Notes: generated from the sequence alone by a model not told the origin. 64,000 nucleotides of DNA from an uncultured Oscillospiraceae bacterium (GCA_910588365.1 CAJUQS010000164.1:32158-96157), one strand, 5' to 3'; shown: positions 29,660 through 37,398, counted from the stretch's first letter. Program-made: numbers and translations.

Positions 29660-29973
29660 GATGATTCTCCTTTTCTTCTTCGCGCCCGTTGGGCGATTTT
29701 ATTTGTTGGTCCTGGGGCCTGCGCGGCCCCATACCCCGCGGTTACTTTTTGTGCGAACAAAAAGTAACCAAAAAGTCGCCAGGACCAAGGTCCTGGACTC
29801 CTTACTCGGGGCTGCCCTTTGGGCAGCCGCCTCGGCGGGGGATCTGCGGACTGCTGTGCAGATGAAGAGTTGCTCAGCCTCCAAACGGGCTTCTTTTTTG
29901 CTCCATACCGAGCTCGGGGCTTCCGTAACTGCCGCCCGGCTCGACTGGAGAGTACCTGCAAAGGGGAGGGGAC
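29660..29973. other. hisS upstream region with hairpin repeat and left arm of the inverted-repeat cassette
   Basis: 314 bases with no gene. A GGTTACTTTTTGT/ACAAAAAGTAACC hairpin (about 29742-29768) is like that at 44483-44510. GC-rich hairpins lie at about 29815-29840, and the left 30-bp arm at 29924-29953. Confidence 0.6.
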
Positions 29974-30195
29974 CTAAAGAGAGCTTTTCCGATTATCGGT
30001 GTGCCCAACCAGATAATCGACGGATACTTCAAAAAAATCCGCCAGCGCAATCAGTCCGTCAATGTTGGGCTCTGACCGCCCTTTTTCATAGGTGTAGACA
30101 GAATATTTTTTTACCTGGAGGATCTCTCCGATTTGTTCCTGCGTCATGTTTTTTTCCATTCGCAGCTCTTTTAGTCTGTCAGCGAATTTTGGCAT
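29974..30195 (-). CDS. XRE-family HTH regulator inside the inverted-repeat cassette
   Basis: 73 aa from the ATG at 30195, five bases after GGAGG. The helix-turn-helix is MTQEQIGEILQVKKYSVYTY, then EKGRSEPN, followed by a dimerisation tail (ALADFFEVSVDYLVGHTD). Close in type to the regulator at 24801. AT content is higher than its surroundings. It reads leftward toward hisS and diverges from the gene at 30281. Confidence 0.85.
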   Translation of the reverse strand: MPKFADRLKELRMEKNMTQEQIGEILQVKKYSVYTYEKGRSEPNIDGLIALADFFEVSVDYLVGHTDNRKSSL

Positions 30196-30212
30196 AATTT
30201 CCTCCAAAGTAC

Positions 30213-30240
30213 TTGACACGGCGTAGAATAATTGTATACT
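30213..30240 (+). promoter_or_regulatory. Promoter inside the cassette, rightward
   Basis: TTGACA (30213-30218), 16 bases, TATACT (30235-30240), directed against the T-box leader and away from hisS. It lies between the two divergent genes, so is probably controlled by the XRE protein. Confidence 0.72.
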
Positions 30241-30280
30241 ATAAATAGATAAATTTACTACGAAAGAGGGGATATATTTG

Positions 30281-30724
30281 ATGGATGTGATCTTGGAAAC
30301 CTTGTACAGCACCTTTGCGCCCGACAGGGTATCGGAAGCGGAGCGGGCGATCATGGAGCGGGAGGGGGAATTTTTGGACGGGGTAGAGGAGAGGCTGTCG
30401 GTGGAGGACTTCGGGCATCTGTGGGACGTTTTCCTGGATATGAGCCTTGTGCGGATGGAGGAGAGCTTCACCCTTGGATACCGTCTGGGGGCACAGCTGA
30501 TGCTGGCGTCCCTGGGTACTGAAGAATGGGCGATTGACCCCCAAAAGCGCCCATATTCCTGGCACTCTCCAGTCGAGCCGGGCGGCAGTTACGATTGCAC
30601 GGCCACTCGATGTGGCCGTTGCAAGATCTACAACTGCGGGCGCGGAGCCTTGGGGACTGCCTTCATCCGGCAGCAGACAAAAGAAAATGCTCCCGTCCCC
30701 TGTCTTAGCGGGACGAGAGCATGA
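30281..30724 (+). CDS. Small protein of the cassette, DUF6809-like, C-terminus read out through the repeat arm
   Basis: 147 aa from the ATG at 30281, nine bases after GAGGGG; a TTG lies one codon upstream. Residues 1-80 are acidic and helical, with the pattern SFTLGYRLGAQLMLASL typical of DUF6809-type proteins of Clostridia (tentative). From about residue 95 the frame passes through the right repeat arm and then through the antisense of the T-box terminator, so the last 45 residues are probably not ancestral. Function unknown. Confidence 0.6.
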   Translation: MDVILETLYSTFAPDRVSEAERAIMEREGEFLDGVEERLSVEDFGHLWDVFLDMSLVRMEESFTLGYRLGAQLMLASLGTEEWAIDPQKRPYSWHSPVEPGGSYDCTATRCGRCKIYNCGRGALGTAFIRQQTKENAPVPCLSGTRA

Positions 30725-30960
30725 CGAACCAGTCATACTTCGTGGTGCCACCCACATTCGGCGCGGTCCCAGCCGGGACGGCGCCCTTTTCCGTCCCTTT
30801 TTGGCGCGGGGGACCAGCCGCGGACGTCTCCGTCCCCGCTCAGGCGCTGTCCTTCCTCCCGTCCTGTCCGCAGGCCGCTTTCAGCGTAGTGCTGCGGCCC
30901 TCTCTGTCCGGTGGACGGGAATACTCTGTCGCCGTCATGGCGGTGCTGCCATTTTCAGCT
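30683..30960 (-). promoter_or_regulatory. T-box leader, apparent Asp specifier, for hisS-aspS
   Basis: Read leftward. Stem I carries an AGAGTA (AGTA) motif and a specifier loop GAAG-GAC-A with GAC (Asp) at 30849-30851. The T-box core GGGTGGCACCACG lies at 30741-30753, and the terminator stem GCTCTCGTCCC/GGGACGGGAGC at 30689-30720 with a T-run to 30683. Uncharged tRNA(Asp) would switch termination to read-through. No His codon is in the loop. hisS begins about 1.0 kb downstream. Confidence 0.85.
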
Positions 30961-30990
30961 ATTATAGACCACTCTCCACAGAAAAGTCAA
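30961..30990 (-). promoter_or_regulatory. Promoter of the T-box transcript
   Basis: TTGACT (30985-30990), 18 bases, TATAAT (30961-30966), just downstream of the mgsA-like stop codon. Confidence 0.78.
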
Positions 30991-30998
30991 TGGGAATG

Positions 30999-31418
30999 TT
31001 ATAATTTGGACATATATTTGTGCTTGGGATTGACAATGTTCCGCCAGTCCAGGTCCCCGCGGTCCATGCCCAGTACCAGCATCTCTGCGGTTGCCACGTT
31101 AGAGGCGAAGGGGATGTTGTTCTGATCGCACAGCCGGGAGATGTAAAGAAGCTCCTTCTCCATGGAGGAGTCGTTGGGGTCAACAAAGAACAGTACCATG
31201 TCCATTTCATTGTAGGCGATTCTCGCCCCGATCTGCTGGCTGCCGCCATGCTGGCAAGTCAGGAAGCGGTGGACGCTCAGACCCGTCGCTTCCGCAATCA
31301 TCTGTCCGGTGGTGCTCGTTGCGCAGAGGTTGTGCCGGGACAGGATTCCGGCATAGGCTGTGCAGAACTGGACCATCAGTTCCTTCTTATTGTCGTGGGA
31401 CATCAGAGCAATATACAT
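30999..31418 (-). CDS. Methylglyoxal-synthase-like protein lacking key catalytic residues
   Basis: 139 aa, the length of MgsA. The fold is clear: IALMSHDNKK, LCATSTTGQMI, GGSQQIGARI and NVATAEML. E. coli MgsA uses Asp71 (GGDQQ) as catalytic base and His98; here Ser60 and Glu87 take those places, and GTTG is STTG. His8 (His19) and Asp80 (Asp91) remain. Conversion of dihydroxyacetone phosphate to methylglyoxal is therefore doubtful; a phosphate-binding or regulatory role is possible. 57 bases downstream of the MinD-like gene. Confidence 0.82.
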   Translation of the reverse strand: MYIALMSHDNKKELMVQFCTAYAGILSRHNLCATSTTGQMIAEATGLSVHRFLTCQHGGSQQIGARIAYNEMDMVLFFVDPNDSSMEKELLYISRLCDQNNIPFASNVATAEMLVLGMDRGDLDWRNIVNPKHKYMSKL

Positions 31419-31475
31419 AATTCTCGTTTCCTTTCCGGTTCCTTGATGTCTCTCCTCCTGCGTGCTGGGAAAGGT

Positions 31476-32219
31476 TCATCTGATTTTCATGAGGGCAACC
31501 TTCTGTCCGTCAACCCGCCGGGCGATGTTCCGATAGGCCAGGGCTGCGCAGTCGTTGGTGGTCAGCAACAGGGGAATGCCCCGCCCCGCGTACAGGGGCA
31601 TCGTCTCGTCCTCCGGGATCACACCCAGCAGAGGCAGTCCTGCCGTGTCGATCGCGTCGTCAATGGTCTGGTGGAGGGAGCGCAGCAGCTTTTTTCTGCA
31701 CCGGTTCACCACCAGATGTACCTGCTCCCTGGAAAAGCCCTCCAGCTCCATCACCGTTCTCTGGGCGTCCCGGAGGCTGCTGGCGTCCGTGGTGGTGACA
31801 ACCACCACCCGGTCCGCCCCGGAGATGGCCAGCTGGAATCCGGCTCCCAGTCCGGCCGGCGCGTCCACCAGACAGTAGTCAAATTGTTTCTTGATTTTTC
31901 GGATCAGCTTCTGATAAGCCTTTTTGTCAATGTCCGCCGCCTCGAACCGGATGGGAGCAGTCAGCAGAAACAGGTTTTTCTGCTGGGGGTGGGCGGCGGC
32001 GGCCTCCTCCAGGGAGCACCGCCCCTCCATGACGTCGGTAAAGTCCATCACCGCCCGGTCGGTCATCACCAGGGCGATATCCAGGTTCCTCAGCCCCACG
32101 TCGCAGTCCAGACAGAGGGTCCGGTGTCCCAGCCGGGCCAGAGCCATGCCGGTGTTGGCCGTGAATGATGTTTTTCCTGTGCCGCCCTTTCCAGATACGA
32201 TGGCAATGGTATGTCCTAT
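31476..32219 (-). CDS. MinD-like ATPase with apparent AUA start
   Basis: 247 aa if started at ATA (32217-32219), eight bases after GGGGAGG. The first ATG (32147) would remove the whole Walker A SGKGGTGKTS, and no ATG, GTG or TTG lies upstream before an in-frame stop. Other ParA/MinD features: switch CLDCDVGLRNLDIAL (DCDVGLRN), VVVVTTTDASSLRDA. The C-terminus IARRVDGQKVALMKIR may be a weak amphipathic membrane helix. Probably division-site placement or a related positioning role. No MinC or MinE is nearby. Confidence 0.82.
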   Translation of the reverse strand: MGHTIAIVSGKGGTGKTSFTANTGMALARLGHRTLCLDCDVGLRNLDIALVMTDRAVMDFTDVMEGRCSLEEAAAAHPQQKNLFLLTAPIRFEAADIDKKAYQKLIRKIKKQFDYCLVDAPAGLGAGFQLAISGADRVVVVTTTDASSLRDAQRTVMELEGFSREQVHLVVNRCRKKLLRSLHQTIDDAIDTAGLPLLGVIPEDETMPLYAGRGIPLLLTTNDCAALAYRNIARRVDGQKVALMKIR

Positions 32220-32253
32220 GGGAAGCGCCTCCCCTCTATGACGTTTTGGTATA

Positions 32254-32402
32254 CCTACTTTTTCTTAAAAGAAAAAAGTATCAAAAAAGAATTTTATTGA
32301 CTGACAGGGCCTGTTTCCAAACGAAGAACAGGCAAAACAATGTTTTGCCAAAGGGTTTTTCTTTTTGATTCTTTTTCTTTGTCCACAAAGAAAAAGAATA
32401 CT
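32254..32402. repeat. Two composite AT-rich palindromic repeats in opposite orientation
   Basis: 32255-32297 (CTACTTTTTCTT/AAGAAAAAAGTA, then CAAAAAAGAA) and 32331-32400 (GGCAAAACA...TGTTTTGCC, then TTTTTGATTC and a hairpin), with GCCTGTTTCCAAACGAAGAACAGGC between them. They fill the gap between rsmG and the MinD-like gene. Confidence 0.72.
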
Positions 32403-32406
32403 CTGC

Positions 32407-33102
32407 CTATAGGGGCTGCTTTTTGATCTGGGCGAACCGGCGGGGGTACTTTTTGGGTGTGGGCTTGATTTTTTCGATGCAGACAACGCGGTGGATCACG
32501 TCGGTGGTGGGGATCTGGTAGTCCTTCACCGCCTCGATCCGTCCGCCCAGGGTGGAGACGGCGGCCTTGGACTGGTTGATTTCCTCCTCGGTGTGGCTGG
32601 ACTTCATAGCCAGGAAGCGTCCGCCCACCTTCACCAGGGGCAGGCACAGCTCGCACAGCACAGGCAGTCCGGCCACCGCCCGGCTCACCGCGATGTCGAA
32701 CACCTCTCTGTGCTCCCCGGCAAACTCCTCGGCCCTGCCGTGGACGCAGGCAGTGTTCTCCAGGCCCAGCGCCCCGCAGATCTCCCGGAGGAAGTCGATC
32801 CGCTTGCCCAGGCTGTCCAGCAGCGTCACATGGAGCCCCGGCAGGGCGATGGCCAGAGGGGCGCCGGGGAACCCGGCCCCGGTGCCCACGTCCACCACCC
32901 GTTGGCTCTCCAGCCCCGCCAGCTTCACCAGCGCCAGGCTGTCCAGCAGGTGGAGGGCGGCCACGTCCCTGGGATCCGTGATGGCGGTCAGGTTCATCAC
33001 CTGGTTTTTCTCCAGAAGCGCCCGGCTGAAGGACTCCAGGGCGGGGATGCACGCCGGTTCCAGCCCCAGCTCCGGCAGGCCCTGTTCCAGCGTCTCTCTC
33101 AT
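32407..33102 (-). CDS. rsmG: 16S rRNA (guanine527-N7)-methyltransferase RsmG
   Basis: 231 aa. SAM-binding motif VVDVGTGAGFPGAPLAI (about residues 68-84), LLDSLGKRIDFL and the NLTAITDP segment are typical. It methylates G527 of 16S rRNA. In most Firmicutes it follows mnmE-mnmG; here it overlaps mscL by four bases and the mnm genes are absent from the window. Confidence 0.96.
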   Translation of the reverse strand: MRETLEQGLPELGLEPACIPALESFSRALLEKNQVMNLTAITDPRDVAALHLLDSLALVKLAGLESQRVVDVGTGAGFPGAPLAIALPGLHVTLLDSLGKRIDFLREICGALGLENTACVHGRAEEFAGEHREVFDIAVSRAVAGLPVLCELCLPLVKVGGRFLAMKSSHTEEEINQSKAAVSTLGGRIEAVKDYQIPTTDVIHRVVCIEKIKPTPKKYPRRFAQIKKQPL

Positions 33103-33485
33103 CGCTTCTCCTTGATCAGATCCCGGATCTCCGTCAGCAGCTTCTCCTCATTGGAGGGCTGGGGCGGGGGAGGGGGGGCCTCCTCCTTTTTCCGGGAGAG
33201 CCTGTTGACTGTCTTGACCAGGCAGAAGACCACGAAGGCCATGATGAGGAAGTTGAGCACCGCCTGGATGAAGTTGCCATAGGCGATCTCCGCGCCGTTG
33301 ATGTGCAGGCACAGGTCGGCAAAACTGGCCGTATTGACGAAGATGCCGGTAAAGGGCATGAGGATGTCGTTGATGAGGGAGGTGGTGATGGCGCTGAAAG
33401 CCCCGCCGATGATGACGCCGACGGCCAGATCCATCACGTTGCCCCGCATGGCGAAGGCTTTGAACTCGTCTAAAAACTTCTTCAT
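33099..33485 (-). CDS. mscL: Large-conductance mechanosensitive channel
   Basis: 128 aa. N-terminal helix KKFLDEFKAFAMRGNVMDLA, pore helix AVGVIIGGAFSAITTSLIND, second TM (FIQAVLNFLIMAFVVFCLVK) and a cytoplasmic helix bundle after a proline run. Homopentameric safety valve for hypo-osmotic shock. Overlaps rsmG (ATGA). Confidence 0.96.
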   Translation of the reverse strand: MKKFLDEFKAFAMRGNVMDLAVGVIIGGAFSAITTSLINDILMPFTGIFVNTASFADLCLHINGAEIAYGNFIQAVLNFLIMAFVVFCLVKTVNRLSRKKEEAPPPPPQPSNEEKLLTEIRDLIKEKR

Positions 33486-33522
33486 TTACACAATTTCCTT
33501 ACCTTTTGTGGAAAACCCACCG

Positions 33523-33903
33523 TCAGGGCTGGACGGGCCCTCCGCACTCGCCGCTCCCGGCCTCGCCGCTCTCGATCTTCTCCTCGACAGGGGCCTCCGC
33601 CTCAGCGGCTTCGCTCCCGGTGTCCTCAGAGGCGGGGGCGGCCTCCGCGTTGGGGACGGTGTACTCCACGCTCAGCTCGTCGCTGAACAGGTGGGCTTCC
33701 TCCTCCTGCTGGAAGGGGGAGTTGAATCCGAGGGTGATGTTGATCTCGCCCTTGTCCTCACCCATCTCCTTCTTCACCCGGGTTGCCTGCCAGAGCAGGG
33801 CCTGATACCTGTTTTCCCCGGTTTCCTCGTCTTTTTCCACCTTGTAGGGGGTGAGCCCCACTGCCAGCGCCGCGATTCCCAGAACCTTCCAGAAATTTTT
33901 CAT
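33523..33903 (-). CDS. Hypothetical acidic secreted-type protein
   Basis: 126 aa. A short hydrophobic start (MKNFWKVLGIAALAVGLTP) leads to a YKVEKDEETGENRYQALLW segment and a Glu/Ala/Pro-rich tail of low complexity. I have no function for it. 37 bases upstream of mscL on the same strand. Confidence 0.65.
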   Translation of the reverse strand: MKNFWKVLGIAALAVGLTPYKVEKDEETGENRYQALLWQATRVKKEMGEDKGEINITLGFNSPFQQEEEAHLFSDELSVEYTVPNAEAAPASEDTGSEAAEAEAPVEEKIESGEAGSGECGGPVQP

Positions 33904-34099
33904 ACCATGTCTCCTTTTATATGATGATTTGATTGTACCCTCTTTTCGGAAGAAACTTTCTTAGAAGCTGCGGCAAATAGCCTCAGCGCACCTCAGCATA
34001 CATTTTCCTGCGATTTTTGTCCTGCTGAAGATGGCTTTCTCCCGCAAATCTGCGGGCTTGGCGGCTATTGATGCAGCTTCCTCAGGGAGTGGCAGTTTC

Positions 34100-35404
34100 T
34101 CAGCGTTTCGGAATCAGGATCTCTTTCCCACCCATATATGGCCGCAGGGCCTGGGGAATTCGGACGCTTCCGTCGGCCTGCAGGTTGTTCTCCAGGAAGG
34201 CGATCAGCATCCGGGGCGGGGCGATGGCGGTGTTGTTGAGGGTGTGGGGGAGGTAGTTCTTTCCATCCTCGCCCTTGACCCGTATCTTCAGCCGCCGGGC
34301 CTGGGCGTCGCCCAGGTTGGAGCAGGAGCAGACCTCGAAGTACTTCTTCTGCCGGGGACTCCAGGCCTCGATGTCGCAGGACTTGACCTTCAGATCCGCC
34401 AGATCGCCGGAGCAGCACTCCAGCTGCCGCACGGGGATGTCCATGCTGCGGAACAGCTCCACGCTGTACCGCCACATCCGCTCGTACCACTCCATGGAGT
34501 CCTCGGGCTTGCAGACCACGATCATCTCCTGCTTCTCAAACTGGTGGATGCGGTACACGCCCCGCTCCTCGATGCCGTGGGCTCCCTTTTCCTTGCGGAA
34601 GCAGGGGGAGTAGGAGGTCAGGGTCTGGGGGAGGGAGGACTCGGGGAGGATCTGGTCAATGAACTTGCCGATCATGGAGTGCTCGCTGGTGCCGATGAGG
34701 TAGAGGTCCTCGCCCTCGATCTTGTACATCATGGCATCCATGTCCGTCTGGCTCATGACGCCCTCCACCACGTTGCCGTGGATCATAAAGGGGGGGATGC
34801 AGTAGGTGAAGCCCTTGTCGATCATGAAGTCCCTGGCGTAGGCCAGCACGGCCTCGTGGAGCCGGGCGATGTCGCCCATAAGGTAGTAAAACCCGTTTCC
34901 GGAGACCCGGCCGGCTGCGTCCATATCCACGCCGTCAAACCGCTCCATGATCTCGGTGTGGTAGGGGATGTCAAAGCCGGGCACAGCCGCCTCGCCGAAC
35001 CGCTCCACCTCCACGTTGGCGCTGTCGTCGGGTCCGATGGGCACGGAGGGGTCGATGATGTTGGGGATCACCAGCAGGAGCCTGCGGATCTCCCGCTCCA
35101 GCTCGCCCTCCCGCTGCTCCAGCTGGGCCAGCCGGTCGGCGTTGGCCTTGACCTGGGCCTTGACCCGCTCGGCCTCCTCCAGCTTGGAGGGGTCTTTTTT
35201 GGCCTGGCCCATCAGCATCCCCACCTGCTTGCTCAGGGTGTTGCGCTGGGCGCGGAGCTCACTGGCCTCAGTGATGGACTTTCTGTTCTCGCTGTCCAGC
35301 TCCAGAACCTGGTCCACCAGGGGAAGCTTCTCCTCCTGGAACTTCTTTCTAATATTCTCTTTGACTGCCTCCGGGTTTTCCCGGATAAATTTGATGTCCA
35401 GCAT
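34100..35404 (-). CDS. serS: Seryl-tRNA synthetase
   Basis: 434 aa. N-terminal tRNA-binding coiled coil (about residues 28-105), then the class II core: TSEHSMIG, motif 2 FRKEKGAHGIEERGVYRIHQ, and motif 3 NNTAIAPPRMLIAFLEN. It charges tRNA(Ser) and supplies Ser-tRNA(Sec) if present. No T-box is seen upstream, unlike hisS and glyS. Confidence 0.97.
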   Translation of the reverse strand: MLDIKFIRENPEAVKENIRKKFQEEKLPLVDQVLELDSENRKSITEASELRAQRNTLSKQVGMLMGQAKKDPSKLEEAERVKAQVKANADRLAQLEQREGELEREIRRLLLVIPNIIDPSVPIGPDDSANVEVERFGEAAVPGFDIPYHTEIMERFDGVDMDAAGRVSGNGFYYLMGDIARLHEAVLAYARDFMIDKGFTYCIPPFMIHGNVVEGVMSQTDMDAMMYKIEGEDLYLIGTSEHSMIGKFIDQILPESSLPQTLTSYSPCFRKEKGAHGIEERGVYRIHQFEKQEMIVVCKPEDSMEWYERMWRYSVELFRSMDIPVRQLECCSGDLADLKVKSCDIEAWSPRQKKYFEVCSCSNLGDAQARRLKIRVKGEDGKNYLPHTLNNTAIAPPRMLIAFLENNLQADGSVRIPQALRPYMGGKEILIPKR

Positions 35405-35453
35405 AGGTCCTCCTTTTCTCCCGCAGTTGTTTTGCCGTCGGGAGACAACGGTT

Positions 35454-35462
35454 ATTATACCA
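35454..35462 (-). promoter_or_regulatory. Extended -10 promoter of serS
   Basis: TGG-TATAAT leftward (TATAAT at 35454-35459) without a good -35, about 50 bases before ATG 35404. Confidence 0.5.
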
Positions 35463-35524
35463 TAAATTGGTCGATCTCTTCCAGTGAATCCTGACCTCTC
35501 CGGCAGGTAATCCCCATGGGCCTG

Positions 35525-35540
35525 TGTTTCACGTGAAACA
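35525..35540. other. parS site
   Basis: TGTTTCACGTGAAACA, the exact 16-bp consensus bound by ParB/Spo0J, just past the parB stop. Confidence 0.92.
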
Positions 35541-35545
35541 TGGAC

Positions 35546-36415
35546 CTATTTTCCCAGCGTCTCCAGGGCCTCCAGCAGGTCGTTCAGGTCATCCATGTCG
35601 TAGTACTCAATCTCAATTTTGCCCTTCTTCCTGCCGCGGGAGATGCGGCAGGCCCTGCCCAGGCAGGAGGAGAGGGATCGCTCCGCCTCCGCCACGTAGT
35701 CCACCTCCGGCAGCGCTTTTTTAACCGGCTCCTCCGGTTCCTGCTCCTTAGCCAGCAGCCGCTTGACCAGCTGCTCCGTCTGCCGGACGCTGAGGCTGGA
35801 CTGCATAATGGTCTTGACCGCCTGGACCCGCAGGGCGGGGGAGAGGGGCAAAATGGCCCGTGCGTGTCCGGCGGAGAGATTTCCGTCCTCCACCAGGACT
35901 TTCAGATTTTCCTCCAGATCCAGCAGGCGCAGGGCGTTTGCCACAGCGCTGCGGGATTTTCCCACCCGCTGGGCGGCCTGCTCCTGGGTCATGCCGTAGT
36001 TCTCCACTAGGGCCCGGTAGCCCTCGGCCTCCTCCATGGGGTTCAGGTCCTCCCGCTGGAGGTTCTCGATCATGGCCAGCTCCATGGCCTTCCGGTCGTC
36101 CGCCTCGATGATGACGGCGGGGATCTCCTCCAGGTCCGCCAGACGGGCGGCCCGCCACCGCCGCTCTCCGGCGATGATCTGGTAGTAACCGGAGGACAGC
36201 TTCCGGACGGTCAGGGGCTGTATGACCCCGTGCTGACGGATGGACTCCGCCAGCTCCTCCAGCTTCTCCTGGTCAAAGTTCTTTCTGGGCTGGTTCCGGC
36301 AGCTCTCAATCTGAGAGACGGGCAGGGTGGAGGCCGGGGCGGAGAAGTCGGCGGAGAAGTCGTCTCCCAGCAGGGCGCCCAAACCCTTGCCCATACCTTT
36401 TTCTTTTGGTGCCAC
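35546..36415 (-). CDS. parB: Chromosome-partitioning protein ParB (Spo0J)
   Basis: 289 aa. N-terminal ParA-activating peptide (KGMGKGLGALLG), CTPase motifs (GERRWRAARLA and ENLQREDLNPMEEA), a helix-turn-helix for parS (MTQEQAAQRVGKSRSAVANA) and a C-terminal dimerisation domain. It loads at parS and slides as a clamp, recruiting SMC. 29 bases after parA. Confidence 0.96.
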   Translation of the reverse strand: MAPKEKGMGKGLGALLGDDFSADFSAPASTLPVSQIESCRNQPRKNFDQEKLEELAESIRQHGVIQPLTVRKLSSGYYQIIAGERRWRAARLADLEEIPAVIIEADDRKAMELAMIENLQREDLNPMEEAEGYRALVENYGMTQEQAAQRVGKSRSAVANALRLLDLEENLKVLVEDGNLSAGHARAILPLSPALRVQAVKTIMQSSLSVRQTEQLVKRLLAKEQEPEEPVKKALPEVDYVAEAERSLSSCLGRACRISRGRKKGKIEIEYYDMDDLNDLLEALETLGK

Positions 36416-36444
36416 AGGGAATATCCTCCTTCCGACAGGTTCGA

Positions 36445-37203
36445 TTACTTCTTGTTCTTGCGCAGAAACTCGTCCGCCAAGGCGGCGTAGGCCTCGCAGC
36501 CCCGGGAGGCGCGGTCATAGGCGCAGATGGGCTTTCCGTGGCTGGGCGCCTCGCTCAGCCGCACGTTCCGGGGGATGACGGTGCTGTAGACCTTGCCGGG
36601 GAAGAACCGCTTGACCTCCTGGGCCACCTGGAGCGCCAGGTTGGTCCGGCTGTCGTACATGGTCATGAGCACCCCCTCCAGCTCCAGCTCCGGATTCAGG
36701 GAGCGCCGGACAGCCCGGATGGTGTACATCAAATCGCTGAGTCCCTCCAGGGCGAAGTACTCGCTCTGAACCGGAACCAGGGCGCTGTTGGCGGCGCAGA
36801 GGCCGTTCAGCGTCAGCAGCTCCAGGGAGGGAGGGCAGTCGACGAAGATGTAGTCATAGCTGGGAGCCAGCTTCTCCAGGGCCCGGCGGAGCAGGTACTC
36901 CCGTTCCTCCAGGCCGACCATCTCCACGCCGGCCCCCGCCAGCCCCTTGGAGGAGGGGAGGACATCCCCGTACCGGGTGGAGACCACCCGCTTCTCCGGC
37001 TCGATACCGTTCAGCAGGACGTCGTAGATGCCCTGGGAGAGGGATTTGTCCACACCCATGCCGGAGGTGGCATTGGCCTGGGGATCGAAGTCACAGAGAA
37101 GAACCTTCTGTCCCTTCTCCCGCAGTGCGGCCACGAGGCTGACGCAGGTGGTGGTCTTCCCAACGCCGCCCTTCTGATTGACAACTGTAACAATTTTGCC
37201 CAC
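36445..37203 (-). CDS. parA: Chromosome-partitioning ATPase ParA (Soj)
   Basis: 252 aa from GTG at 37203, six bases after GGAGG; the longer frame would add an untypical N-terminus. Deviant Walker A QKGGVGKTT (10-18), DFDPQANATSGMG, and VDCPPSLELLTLN. Works with ParB and, in Bacillus relatives, modulates DnaA. Confidence 0.96.
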   Translation of the reverse strand: MGKIVTVVNQKGGVGKTTTCVSLVAALREKGQKVLLCDFDPQANATSGMGVDKSLSQGIYDVLLNGIEPEKRVVSTRYGDVLPSSKGLAGAGVEMVGLEEREYLLRRALEKLAPSYDYIFVDCPPSLELLTLNGLCAANSALVPVQSEYFALEGLSDLMYTIRAVRRSLNPELELEGVLMTMYDSRTNLALQVAQEVKRFFPGKVYSTVIPRNVRLSEAPSHGKPICAYDRASRGCEAYAALADEFLRKNKK

Positions 37204-37256
37204 TGGACACCTCCGGGAGAGGAATTGCAGTTCCCCAGTTTTATTTCCAGTAAATA

Positions 37257-37284
37257 AGTATATCATAAAACGGGCACATTTCAA
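37257..37284 (-). promoter_or_regulatory. parA promoter
   Basis: TTGAAA (37279-37284), 16 bases, TATACT (37257-37262), leftward. Confidence 0.62.
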
Positions 37285-37349
37285 CAGAAAGTTATAAAAA
37301 TTTTTGAAATTGTAAGGATAGACAGCTGGCACGGCAGGCTTTTCAGGAT

Positions 37350-37365
37350 TGTTTCACGTGAAACA
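37350..37365. other. parS site
   Basis: TGTTTCACGTGAAACA, exact consensus, upstream of the parA promoter. Confidence 0.92.
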
Positions 37366-37398
37366 CAGAGGGGGAGGGGGGAGCTGGTGAAAACAGAA

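Larger units (their letters stand above)
29924..30593. repeat. 670-bp cassette bounded by 30-bp perfect inverted repeats
   Basis: The left arm 29924-29953 (starting CGTAACTGCCGCCCGGCTCG) is exactly complementary to 30564-30593. The 610 bases between hold an XRE gene (leftward), a divergent small gene (rightward) and a strong promoter. No recombinase gene is inside. The cassette separates the T-box leader from hisS. The arms could be sites of inversion, or two copies of a dispersed repeat; sequence alone does not decide. Confidence 0.8.

Noticed and set aside
30675..30998. Rightward frame over the T-box region
   Set aside because: Only the end of the cassette gene's read-out frame and other shadows; the leftward T-box explains the conserved structure.
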